Shown in pieces: positions 12,968-25,200 of a DNA stretch of 64,000 nucleotides (positions within the stretch are counted from its first letter, which is position 1; each line of letters begins with the position of its first letter). The notes beneath the pieces were generated by a model. That model saw only the letters and a list, made by a program, of their open reading frames with translations. It was not told the origin of the DNA and made no database searches. Source of the DNA: Alosa alosa (lineage: Eukaryota; Chordata; Actinopteri; Clupeiformes; Clupeidae). The position numbers and the translations under genes are program-made. Location: positions 7,747,151-7,811,150 of the forward strand of contig NC_063202.1 in NCBI RefSeq assembly GCF_017589495.1, written 5' to 3'.

Positions 12968-15900
12968 CTTCGGATGAATTGACCATCTCAAAATCTGGCC
13001 ATTCACTACACAGCCGGAGAATCACATCAATTTGCTCAAGGGCCAGTCGCACAGCATCTTTGTCTTGGGCAGTGCACATCACATACGCAGCAAACACCTG
13101 CAGAGACAGAAGACAAACAGAAATTATCATCTAAGATATCACTGGATGAGAGTAAAAATATTTGTAAGTAGAGAGTCACATTACCAGCGCTCCAACATAA
13201 CCAGTTTTAAGGCGATTTATGTCTGTGGCAACTTGTGGAATCTTGTATGGGTCAATCTGACTTAGTTTATTTTTATGCCTGATCCTCAGCTGTAGTGCAA
13301 GATCATTGTGTCTAAAGGGAGACAAATTATTTCAAGTGCAAATATTGAACACACCTGTAAAGTAAATGTGATCAATGAAAGGAGTAGGATAACCAAACAG
13401 ATCTGGGGGGTATTCCATCAACCTCGCTAAAGGCCAAACCTGGCTTATTTTGATAAGTCTCGCTAATTTTAGTGAGAATTCCGTTCCATTAATGAGGTTA
13501 ACGTGAATCCCAGTTAGGTAACCATGGGAATTTATGCCACAGAACTAACCTGCTCCGTAGCAGGTTAACTTTCAAGCTAAATTAAGCTTTGTTGCAAAAA
13601 AACCCAATCTGTCAGAAAACGAGTCCAAAAAGATGGTTCCTTCAACCTGTGCTCTCGTCACCTGTAGCCAACTTCAAAAATAGAAGTAGGCCTATAGACA
13701 TGTTTTTTTCCGACAGTGCATCAAGCATGGATTTACACATTCACTAGCTCCAAAGAATGTATGAAGATTATACGATTAAAATGTTTTAGCTTCACATGCG
13801 TGTGGAAGCTTCTCCAACACACATATTGCACACTGCCCTCTCCCCACATACACAGCACACTATCCCATCTCCCCTGTCATCCCCCCAACACACACACCAA
13901 GACCCCTGGCAGTTGGGTTAGCCCCTTGAGCCGTGGATCTGCCCAAGGTTTCTTCCTTGGTAAGGGAGTTTGTCCTTGCCCCTGTTGCTCTTGGGTGCTC
14001 CTTGTTGGTGCCCCCCCCCCCAATTCCAATTCTCCCCCACCTTTCTTATGCAGCCCTTGCCACTTAATCTACTAAACCCCTCTTCTACTGTTCTTTTTAC
14101 CCCCCCACTTTGCACAAATAGGCTGACACCAGACATAATTTCATTGCATTTCTTACTTCCAGTAACTATATGCATGTGACAATAAACTTCCTTGTATCCT
14201 TGTTCTAGGAATCGTGCTACTCTACGTCACTTACGTTCGGTGGTGGTGTAACGTGCAACGAGACGGCATAGGAAAGGAATTAGTCTACAATCTTGCGTGT
14301 TCGCAGGTTCGCTTCCCATACGAAGTATTAAGGCTACATTGTTTATCACCTTGATAATAACATTTTTAGTTATAATCTTTGATGAAAGACATATGTCTAC
14401 TGCTGATAAAGGGTCATGCACATTTAGGGTGACCACCTGCTAATAATCCCAAGGGCGGACAGGGGGTATTTTTTCTGAGGGACAATGTGGGACACTGCCT
14501 GGCGCGGCGGTGCCCCCACCTCACGGGCAGACTCACTGATAGTGGTTTACCAATTTCTAGCACGTATCCACCGTACATGGTATATTAATAATGCCCTCCC
14601 CTAAACATGTGTAATTGCTGATGTATCATGAATAGGCCAACCAATGTGTATTTTTTTTTCTAAATAAAGATTCATAATACTTTGAACATTCAGTGAATTG
14701 ACAGATCCACTTCCACTTACGATTTACTTTAGCTAGGCCTATTTCATTTTATTTATTTCTCATGACCATTTATTCACTTTAAATAAATTATAATGTAAAG
14801 AAGGAGCTGTAAAAAACGATAAGGGGGAGGAATTTAGGCTTAAATTTAACATCCCCACAATTTAAATTAGAAAACCATGTTAACAAATTATCTACGACGG
14901 ACCTTACACCTAGGGAGAGGGGGGTGTAATTTAAGTCATAACTTGTGTTACCAGAGCCCGTCTACGGATTCTCTGGTGTTACGTTGAAACTATTCAATTT
15001 GGTGCAACCCCATACATTTTAGTATCGTAAACTTCAACGAGCCAGTTTACGTTAGAACTGAGCTATATAGTATAAGTATACTTTTTTGATCCCGTGAGGG
15101 AAATTTGGTCTCTGCATTTAACCCAATCGGTGAATTAGTGAAACACAAGCACACAGTGAACACACAGTGAGGTGAAGCACACACTAATCCCGGCGCAGTG
15201 AGCTGCCTGCTTCAACGGCGGCGCTCGGGGAGCAGTGAGGGGTTAAGTGCCTTGCTCAAAGCAGGGCACTTCAGCCGCGGCCCACTGGTCGGGGCTCGAA
15301 CCGGCAACCCTCCGGTTACAAATCCAGAGTGCAACCAGTGCAACCCACATGCAGATGGAACTTACGTGCAACCGGCTGCAGGATATAGAGCGACCAATTT
15401 TATTTTGAGCAAGCATTGATTATGCGTGACAGTCTCAATTTGCAGGATGCATGAATATGGCTTCAAACGCTGTGCGCGCACGCGCTACGCGGGACGGGTG
15501 GTCAATGCACATTTGGTAGGCTGTCCAGTGACAGCTTTGCCAGTGGGCAATATTATGTCTGATGCAAGCCAAATGATAATTATTCTGTAGCCTAGGCAGC
15601 TAATAATTAAAACTGCTTCATGTATCGACGATTGTTCATGAATGTCAAATCAACTGTGTGCTACACAGATTAAATACTAGGCATAAATTGAATTGAAAGC
15701 CATTGCATTTCAGATATTAATTTTATTTCAAACACTTTGGGACTTATGGGAGACATTAGGCTATTATGTTGATGATAATTTATTTTATGACCACTTACAC
15801 CTAGACAATAATTTGGAGTGAACTCTTTTAATATAAGAACGTAGGCTATAGATAGTTTTGAATATATGCCAAAGTTGTTTTTGACTTTATAGCCTACTAT

Positions 15901-16582
15901 GTATTCATTCACTCGTTTTGTTCAAGCATAGACTGTATAGTCTATGTGTTCAAGAGTGAAGCCAATCAAACTCGCAATTGATTTCAAACCATTAACATTG
16001 TAAATGTATGCTTTCATTGTTCTCCAATTTCTGTAGGCAATCTATTTTTTTCTCTTGATGTTAAATTTGATGACTTTCGATGAAAATCATGTAGATGGCG
16101 CTTGCCTATCGAACATAAATCGTCTAGTATTGTCTTAATTTTACGACATATATCGTCTTTTCGTCAATCTACTGTTTTGGTCTACTTTTCTACCTCGTGC
16201 ACGAGCAGGGATGAAGCTGAACTAAACCTCGCTTGAATAACCGAGGCCAAGACGCCGCTAACTTGAGTTAATGGAACGGCTTCAGCCCCAAGTGAAAGTC
16301 TACGCTAGTTCAAGCCAGGCTATTTCTGTTAAGCGCCGCCTTCATTAGCGAGGTTGATGGAATATCCCCCGGGTTAGATCAGAAGCCAACAAACTAACAC
16401 ACTTGAGGAAAAACTAAACTCCATCAACAACAAAAACGCAACCATATAAATACTTACCCGTCTATTAATGGATATTTTAACATAAGGTCCACAGTTTGTT
16501 TTCCCAAGCTTGACCCAGAGTTAACATCACACTGGACCAAGAGGACACACCATAAGAATATCCAGACAGTGTGCGGCAGCAT
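12968..16582 (-). CDS. Membrane dipeptidase (DPEP family), first three coding exons only
   Basis: Renal-type dipeptidases are zinc enzymes, usually GPI-anchored, that cleave dipeptides and convert leukotriene D4 to E4. Coding exons on the minus strand: 16458-16582, 13185-13311 and 12968-13097. Phases join cleanly (125, 127 and 130 nt) and each intron has GT/AG ends. The start is placed at the methionine of MLPHTVWIFLWCVLLVQC, which gives a signal peptide. Exon 1 ends and exon 2 begins at PLIDG-HNDLALQLRI, containing the HxD metal ligands of the family. Exon 3 carries QDKDAVRLALEQIDVI, which matches the conserved QNKDAVRRTLEQMDV block. Exon 3 ends in phase 1 at SSEG. About 127 residues are present; family members have roughly 400. 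The later exons, with the remaining metal ligands and GPI signal, were not found down to position 1. Either the next intron exceeds 12.9 kb or the gene is truncated. By synteny with human 16q22 it may be dpep2-like, but paralogue identity is not secure. Confidence 0.8.
13915..14210 (+). repeat. LINE-type 3' tail
   Basis: The stretch containing tctgcccaaggtttcttcct and gggagtttgtccttgcc, ending near tgtgacaataaacttccttg, is a widespread fish non-LTR retroposon 3' end. It is nested in the TIR transposon. The (C)n run near 14011-14021 is part of it. Confidence 0.6.
15070..15345 (+). repeat. SINE/LINE-tail-like repeat
   Basis: This segment has the familiar fish repeat sequence that includes cgtgagggaaatttggtctc, cacacagtgaacacacagtg and ggggctcgaaccggcaaccc. 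It recurs widely in teleost genomes. It lies inside the 13.4-16.4 kb transposon. The ggctcgaaccggcaaccctc part resembles a tRNA T-arm, but no complete tRNA fold can be drawn. Confidence 0.6.
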
Positions 16583-16737
16583 TTCCTGTGATACATCAAC
16601 ATAGGTTTGTGTGCGCAAACATTCGCGAGTCAAGAAATTCACGTCAGTAGCCAAAACCGACTTAACGTTCCGGTTAAAATGCAACTGATACATTGGCATT
16701 GGGGCATTTTGTTCAGTAGCTAAGCGCGTAGCCTAAT

Positions 16738-16835
16738 GATGGATGGATAGTTAGATACTTTATTTACCCCGAGAGAAATTTTAGGCATCCAGTAGCTTAT
16801 ACAGCCATAACACAACACACACACACACACACACA
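16738..16835. repeat. Retroposon tail plus (CA)n
   Basis: The sequence gatactttatttaccccgag is a typical fish retroposon tail and is followed by a CA microsatellite at about 16811-16834. It lies 5' of the dipeptidase first coding exon (which reads on the minus strand). Confidence 0.5.
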
Positions 16836-17474
16836 TCTCTTACATACATAAAAATCACTCACAGAAATGTAAAACTTTAAAGAGCATGTGGCGTGAATGT
16901 GACATTGACATTCGCAGAAAGATGCTATAAGTACATTTGGAAGAAAGGTCGCATACAAATATGGGCTATGCAATAAATAGCCTATGCACGCCTTAGTTAG
17001 AACATTTCCGTGCAAGCGTGATAAAAAACGTGATAAAAAACGAACTCTCACATAGGCGTTTATTTGTTTGTTTACGTGGTCTTTAAAGATAAATGCCCGT
17101 AAGATGAACTGATATGTTTCATCAAAGTATTAATCGTATTGTCTATTTAAAATGCATTTATTTAATTGCTATAGGCTACGCTATAGTTAAATGGAACTAT
17201 ATAGAATACAAACTGCCAATGGCAAACTTACTGTTAATTTTCCAGAGTACCTCTGGCTAACACTCTGTCGTAGTTGTCAGAGAGAAATATGCGTTCGGCT
17301 ACATACCATGTCCATGTCGGTACACCCCACCCATGACGCTGTAATATTGAACTTTCTGAACCAGACTAAATCATACATTTGTCGGAGATTTCAGTCTCAT
17401 CATCGCCCTCTACTGACTAAATTACGGATGTTCATATAAACAAAGAACAGTAGATTAAAGCTCAATTTAAAAAC

Positions 17475-17480
17475 TTTAAT
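17475..17480 (-). terminator. Candidate AMFR polyadenylation signal (ATTAAA)
   Basis: Read on the minus strand this is ATTAAA, the commonest variant poly(A) signal. It lies about 1.74 kb 3' of the AMFR stop codon. Other A/T-rich candidates exist nearby, so the exact end needs transcript data. Confidence 0.4.
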
Positions 17481-19151
17481 TAGCAGATATATTCATAATG
17501 GTACAATTATAATACATATAAAAACTAATTCATTCAGCACTGACACTACTCTCCAATTTAGGCACAATAATTTAATAAAGCTCTATCAGTAGGCCCTACA
17601 GCCAATCTCTCATTGAGAAAACATTTCAGACCATCATCTACAATGTTGGGGAAAAATATTAAGAAACAAAATAGACTTCAGAAATAAAATATACTTGACA
17701 ATTTTTTTTTTTGCATAGGGCAAACAGATGAATGTCCAGCAACCTAAAATAAAATAAAATCTCCCATTGCACATCTCACATGGTGGCATTACAGGGCATG
17801 TTAGTTTCTCTCTGCTGGTGGTCAAGGACATAAAGAAAATCAAATGTAATACCTTCGCCGGAGTGTTACTCGACAGATATGAAATAACAATGGTAGCTTT
17901 ATGGCCAGGCACTGCAACAGCACCTCTCCGGTCTCTTGTTAGCTAAATGTAAACGGTTACTGTTAATGGGAGATATTAGCCCACCTCACTCAAGTAGGCA
18001 AAGAAACGCAAACAGGAACATTTTTTGTAACCTCTACATGAGCCCCCATACAGTAGACAAAAAAAACAACTTCTTATCTGTGTGTCAATGTTTTACATCA
18101 CAGCCTTTTCTGCTTTTGTTTAAACACCATGTGCAACAGGGGATATGTGTCCCTTTAAGACTGTAGGAAAGTAACCCATACATTCTGAATATATTGATCA
18201 TTTAAAAGGTAAAAATGTCCTTAGCAGTCTTTGATACTAACAAAAGGCTAACTTTAAAAAGTAAGTATTGTTTTTTTTAAAGTTGGGCAGATTGTGTGGA
18301 ATAGAATAACAATGTTGCCATCCACCTACATTAGAAAAATAAAATGGGGGCGTGGGTTAGTAACACATAGGCAAAAGTTCCATGCTGTAATCAACAATGA
18401 TGCTGGATAAAATGACAAACTGACAGTGTCTCATCAGGAAGACAATGATATGGATGTCTGATATGTAGCCTTAAGCAGTAGTAATAAGGGTGATGTGGGA
18501 GCAAAGTCTATCTATGTTGTACAGTTTGTCTCCGCTCGACTGCTAGATCCAATTAGAACACTCCGGTGGTAGATTCTGGCTCAAGAGCAATAAAAGGAAA
18601 AGATAGAAGAGAGAGAGAGAGAGAGAAAGAAAGAAAGAAAAAAAAAGAGAGAGAGAGAGAGAGAGATAGAGAGAGAGAGAAAGAGAGATGCAACATGAGT
18701 ATCCCTTACACAAACAACACTGACATCCCAGGTTAAACCACAGCTATAAACGTCTTCTTCGGACCCGACAAAAATAAGAGAAAAAAAAGAGTAGCAACCA
18801 ACTCTGTTGCTTGTCGTGACTCTGCAACACAATTTCTGAACACACACCATGCAGCAGCCATCTCAAACTTGCATGCTACCACCAGCCATCGTCTATCGTC
18901 CTTTGCAACACTGAAAGCTTCAACGCCATGCCAACGCTCTTCAAGAAAGCTCCTAGTAGCTATCTGGAGTAGGAAGACAGACTCCTCCGACCGATCAGAT
19001 CTGGCTAAGGCAACCCTCGAAGCAGCAGTTCTCCGCTTTGTCTCGTCTGGTTCTCTGTAGGTACTTTTAACTACTGTTTTAAGAGAAGGCTGTGTGTGAG
19101 AGAGAGCGCAGGCTGCTTGAACTGGTTCTGCTTTGTTTACTGGTGAGTGTA

Positions 19152-19191
<40 letters not shown>

Positions 19192-19216
19192 GCTCAAGGG
19201 TCCTCAGTGTCCTGGC
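17481..19216 (-). other. amfr: Probable AMFR 3' untranslated region
   Basis: The block follows the AMFR stop codon on the minus strand and contains no other gene. It includes a GA/CT-rich tract at about 18609-18690 and a (TG)n run at 19154-19190. On the transcript these would read as CU-rich and CA repeats, both able to bind RNA-binding proteins such as PTB or hnRNP L. The extent rests on the candidate poly(A) signal near 17475. Confidence 0.45.
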
Positions 19217-22200
19217 TCACTCCGTAGGGTATGGCTGCCTGTGCATGCGGCGCTCGGCGGCGGCTGCCAAAGTGTGTCGCTTCCTCAGTGCTGGGTTTGA
19301 GCTGGGCTCAGCTTCCTCCAGAGACGGCAGATCTTCGTCCTCATCCTCGTCTTCATACTCCTCTTCCTCTCCTGGGCTTCTATTCATGAACCTCCTATGA
19401 GAAGGAAGGAAGGAACATACACAGATATTAATAGCCTGTACACAATACACTAACCTCAGACAGCAGACTCCTCTATGAAGTGTGATTTCACGGGCTGTGC
19501 GGGGTAGATTTCTTTTCCGTCTGGTTGTGTGCGTGTGTGAGAGCGTTTTCAATTTCAATACAACCATTTGTACAGTGCCAATAACCATTGAAATAGTCTG
19601 GAGGTGCTGGGGGGTGGGTGTAGGGGTTAGTGCAATAGGGAATTAGGGGGAAATCCTCTGTCATTTCAAAACAGTCATTCCAACCCCTGATAAATAGCTA
19701 GTTGAGCATTGTCATTTGACATTAGCACATGCCTGTGTTTTTATCAAGTGAGTGGATATTCGCACCTCTTGGTTTAGTGCACACCTGTACATCATGTTTT
19801 AACGTTCTGCCATTGCATTTGAGACTGTATTTGTATTTACTTTCTAAATATCATTATCTGGGCAGACGATATTCACAAACTGCAGCATAACCGTTAACTT
19901 CAGAAACAGTTCTTATTAAAGAACTTTGCCTTTGGCTACATCAATGTCCTTTCTGGCCCTTGGTTCTACGAAAAGACGTTTCTCCGAAGTTATGCTAGTC
20001 ATTTTTCCTCTTATAGGCTACTCATTTCCAAGGTTCTTTTTGTCCTAGGGCAAAAGACAGATTGTTGCTTCATAATAATTAGTCATATTGTCTAGGCTAC
20101 TTTTCTTGAAACTGCCAATGCTTCTGGTTAACATTTCCTTTTTTTCAGAAATACCTTTTGTTATTTTCAGCTTTCACAAAGTTTCTTTGATATATGGAAC
20201 TTCAAATCTGATAAGCACAGAGGACATATTTTTTCACAACCTATGCCTAATCTTACATGACAATCCACAACAATTTAGCCTTTATGATAAAGAAAAATGT
20301 CAAAAAGTGCATATGCTATGGTAATGAGATCACATATGAGATATTACCTGCGATCTTTCAAGTTCCTTTAAAACACAATCAAAAGCATATCTCAGGACAG
20401 ATGTGAATTAGTCCAATGCTAACTCTGGTGCCATGTAACAAATGGCAACGTTTATGTTTAAAATTGTTAACCAATCAATCAATACATTTATTGTTCATAG
20501 TGCAGTATCACCATGTAACATGGTCTCAATACACTACAAAATCACAAACGAAACAAAACTAATCATACAACCAACAATGAAAAATATGCTCGGCCCTGCA
20601 GTGCTGTTGTGTACCTGCGCGCTTGCTGGAGTAGTTCCTCCTTCCTCTGCAGAAGCATCTTCTGGCGCTCCTCAGCCGACTTGGAGAAGCGGCTGCCCCG
20701 CACCTCCACACTCTCTGGCTCCGCAGACGCGGCGTCCCCGCCCGAGGCGCTGCTCCCCGCCGCCAGATCCTCAGGGGGCGCGCCCATCTGGAGAGGGACC
20801 CGCTCCACCGTCTGCCGTCACACACACACCATGTAGAACACAGGGGTTAAGAGTAACTCTGCCTGATGCTGTGTACATTGTACATTGCTGCTTTGATGAA
20901 AAAATAAGAGCAGCAAAATTTGGTTGAAATGCACAATTTCAACCAAATTTTGCTGCTCTTATTTTTTCATTATTATATGTGCCCTCTTATTTACTTATTT
21001 ACTTACTTTTTTGTTTACTTGAATGTTATGTTTGTCTGTGGACTTAAATTGGTAAAATATGTCTTGTCTTCACCGTGGGATAGTGAGAAACGTAATTTCG
21101 ATCTCTTTGTATGTCTGGAACATGTGAAGAAATTGACAATAAAGCTGACTTTGACTTGAGGGGTTAAGAGTAACTCTGCCTGATGCTGTGTACATTGTAC
21201 ATTGCTGCTTTATCATTGGCACTGCATCATCTACAAGACTCTCAGGCTGTCAACGAATCTTACCTCTTTCTCTAATCTAGTAGCTTTTATGTCCCTTATT
21301 TTGTCCTCTTATTCTGGATTTTGAATACCACGCTTGGTATACCCGTAATTTCCCAACTATTAGCCGTGGCCTATATATTGATTTTGCAAAATTTCTTCAG
21401 CTATGAGGTTAATACACGGGGGGCAGTTAATATGGTATTAATATGGTTTTGTTTCTTTTAACTTGCATACAACACTGTCCTGCGGTTTATACACAATGCG
21501 GCTAATACACAGGAAATTACTGTAGTGATATGGTATTCCATGTGTTTAGAACTGAAAGAGTCAAATGGCCCACTGGCTGCCTACTAATGACTCCCAACAG
21601 AAAGGTCAGGGAAGCAGAAATCACCTGAGTAGGGAAGGGCACCTGGATGCGTCCCTCCAGGATGTTATCGGTGGTGACCTCCACTGAGCGTGTGAGCTGC
21701 AGGTCCTGGAGCAGGAGGTTGTAAGGCACCTGAGGGAACATCTCCTGGATCTGATGGGCCTGAGAGAAAAGGGGACAAGGTGTTACCACCCATCTGGCTG
21801 CAGTCTGTCTGCGAAACGGCAAACTCAGGAACAGAGACTGACTGGAATTATTGGTGTTTATCATACTACTGGAATTATTGGTGTTTATCATACTAAGGTT
21901 GGGCCTGTCTACCAAATGATGAGCTGGCTTTCTAGAGAACTTGCCTGAAGGGTAAGAGTGAAACCCTAAAGTGAAACCCTTCAGGCAAGTTCTCTAAAAA
22001 AAAGTAGAGTGAAACCAACTCTCTGCTGAGTTTGAGTCTATAATTTTAGGAGAATACAACGGTAGGATCTGGCTTCACTCATTCTCTTTTTTTGTCTTTA
22101 AGAGTGCTGGGCCAAACTTATAAGTAACCAAAAAAGGAGAAAAGGCCGTGTGCAGAGCACATTGAAGGTGGCACTGTGCCAAAACGCTTCTGTGATAAAA

Positions 22201-25200
22201 AAGATTGATATATGCAAAAAAAGATGACATAGAATGATGAAGATATTTATGTTTTCTGGTGCTAACATTAAAGGTACTGTATGCAACTTTGGTCTGTAAA
22301 AAACAATGTTCAGATGCTATTTTACAACCCCATTTACAACCCTGTAATTAGGGTAGGCTGGGGAATAAAATGGCCCGTTTAAGCAGATATATAGCGCCCC
22401 CTCAAGGCGTTATTTGGAATAACAATAGGCTCCAGCAACTTCCTCCTGAATCTCCAACTCGTAGTGATAAAGTAACGTGTGGAGGGGAGCGGTGATCAGA
22501 AGGATGGTTTGCATTACAGTCTGTATTTACGTCACAATCCATCGTTCAGATTCGTCCATTTTGTAGTGGTCATTTCAAAGTTCAAGATCTACATATGAAG
22601 GAGGAAACAACTGTGTTTCCCATTCACGGTAGTTTTATGGTCATGCACCGAACTTATTCAACAAAGCCAAGGTAAAAATGGTTTTCCATTCTGGATTATC
22701 TTTAAAGGGCAACATTATTCTTCACAACCATAAAGAATATTTGAGAATGAATAGAAGCGTTCTTGAAGAGAATACACATTTCAGTCTTGAAAGTACTAGT
22801 AAGTACTGGTAGCAGCTAGACTCATGTTTAAAATGTCTTCTTTAAATGGAGATAAAAGAGCAAAATTTGAACTTTTTGCAACACTCTAGAGGTCATCAGT
22901 TCATTTTATACTTTAATATTTTGCTCTCACTTCCCAAAACAACAAAAAATCATGTCTCACCATAGCATTGAGCTGGGAGTTGTTAGCCTGTGCAATACTC
23001 AGCATGTTGGTGGTGTGCATGACTTCCACTGAGAAGCTGGGCAGCCAGCTGGCAATGCGAGATCCTACAAACCACAACACCGTGGGAAGTCAAACATGTA
23101 CCCATTAGCAATGCCCACAATGTGAATACTATCATTATCATTTCACACTTAAAAGATTAAAACTTATTCTAGATATTGCAAAAAATAAGATCCAACTACA
23201 TAATCCAAACACCAGCAGTATTGGTGAATACACAAAATACTACTCTTCACTTCAAAGAGGCTGCAACACGCAGGTTGAGGTGGGGCCAAGTAAAGCAAAC
23301 AATGCACAGTTCATCTGGCATAATAAAAGCCTGCAGTTATCTAAGGTCACATCTGAGATCCAGCATGGGCTTTTACCATCAAAGTGGAAAAAGTGATTGT
23401 GCTGGTTGATGTGGGGTCGAGCGTCTGCGGCGGGGCCCCCAGGGGCCAGGTTGCCCTCCAGGGTCCCCCTCTGTGGGGGATCCCGGGCATGGCCCCCCTC
23501 GCCGCTGATGTTCAGGGGCAGCCGGCAGGTCGGGCACGAAGTGTCCTGCTCCAGCCAGGAGCGCAAACAGGAGCTGAGAGGAAACGACACAGTAAACATT
23601 ACAAAGCCGAAGCCTATTCATGCATGTGCACAACACACAGGCACACGCAAGCACAGATCAAATAACAGCAGCAACAGTGGCCAACTCCCTAGGTATACTC
23701 AGTGTTGCATATCATGGTGTGTCAGATCACAAATGATATGGCCTATGCTGGTCACTAAGGATATGACCTATACATGGCATTCTGAGGGAATAAAAAAAAA
23801 TGTTTTGAAGCCAAAAAAAAGGAAACAAATGCAAAACATTTCCTGAAACAAATGTTGGCAATCCTCTTGTTCATAGTGGTTCTGCAGCAGAGCAATATAC
23901 CACTCACTTGTGGAAGAGGTGCCCACAGGGCAGCTTGCGTGCAGTATGCATGGTATCCCAGCAGATAGCACAGTCATCGTTGTTGGCTTCTAACTCCTCT
24001 GCAGTGGCCACTGCAAATCTATGAAAACAGACAGTGGAGTAAGCCAAAACCAACTCTTTCACTCACACACACACACACAGACACACACACAGAGACAGAC
24101 ACAGAGACACACACAGACCCCAACCAACCAAAGATTATCAGCATTACGACCACAGTCCACCCCACTTTCCCAGGTGATTCTCAAGACCTCTCATTTACTC
24201 AAAACCTGGCCAAGGATTACCGGCGCACTAAATCTGTGCCTAAGGCTTGGACATTACACAACCAGGCCAGCAGTAAATCCCTGGCCATGACAGAGGAGTA
24301 GGGGCCGGTGTCATGAGCAACTAACTACAACTAAGGGCAGCAGACCTGGCCTCCATGTTGTCGATGACGCGGAGGTAGTTCTTGTGGCGACGCAGGCGAC
24401 GCTGCACCTCGTGGAACAAGTAGCGCAGCTGCATGAAGATCACCAGGCTGGCCATGGACAACCAGATGTTCCCAAAGAGCTGGAGAGTATGAGAGAGAGA
24501 GAGATAATGTGAGATGCCGTGAGGGAGAGAGGTAGGAACAGAGACAGATCGAAGAAAGGGTGATCATGTATTTATCACTACTACTGGGATATTTCTCTTC
24601 ATAGCTCATTTGAGTGGCATTCAAGATCCTTTATCTCTATGCCTACATACATAGTCAGGTGAACACTTTTGATAGTTCTCCCTAGTAATTTAGCATCACA
24701 CATGCAACCATGACTGGAGTACTATAAGCCTCGTTATGAGTTAGAACAGAAACCAGCCCCCCTCCCCCACTCACCAACATGTGGATGTGATGCATTAGGT
24801 CCAACGACAGCATGACCATCTCCATAACAAAGTCAGTGTAGTAGATGTGGCTACCTTTGCCCTCCCAGGTGCCCTCGTGGTTCAGATCCCACAGGTGAAT
24901 GGAGTAGCTAAAAGAATGAGGGGGATAGTGATTCAGTGACCACAACCACACAACTGTAGTGTGCCTCTGGTGAAATGTTATGTTTTAAAGCTTAAACTTG
25001 TTGAACTTTGAGAGAATGCGGCCTAATGTGGACATGCAGTGTTTATTTCTGCAGGTGTGCTGTCCAGGATACTGACAAATGAGATGATAGGTCATGCACT
25101 AGCGGTAAAACATGTGCTTCTTCCATTCATGAGGTGTGATTTTAAACTGGTCTGCTGAAAAGTCAACATACACTGAAAAGCAACACAGCTGAATGATTTT

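Larger units (their letters stand above)
13405..16370. mobile_element. 3-kb TIR transposon in dipeptidase intron 1
   Basis: The two ends match as 26-bp inverted repeats with one difference (core tattccatcaacctcgctaa at 13411-13430, reversed at 16345-16364). Subterminal inverted similarity continues inward around ccgttccattaa. The GGG...TATTCCA-type ends resemble PIF/Harbinger-like fish elements, but no 3-bp target duplication is clear. The interior holds at least two retroposon tails and no transposase frame, so it is non-autonomous and old enough to have been invaded. It occupies almost the whole intron between dipeptidase exons 1 and 2. Confidence 0.65.

Noticed and set aside
15290..15345. 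tRNA T-arm-like sequence
   Set aside because: Only the T-arm-like part resembles a tRNA; no acceptor or anticodon stem can be formed. It belongs to the SINE/LINE-tail repeat.
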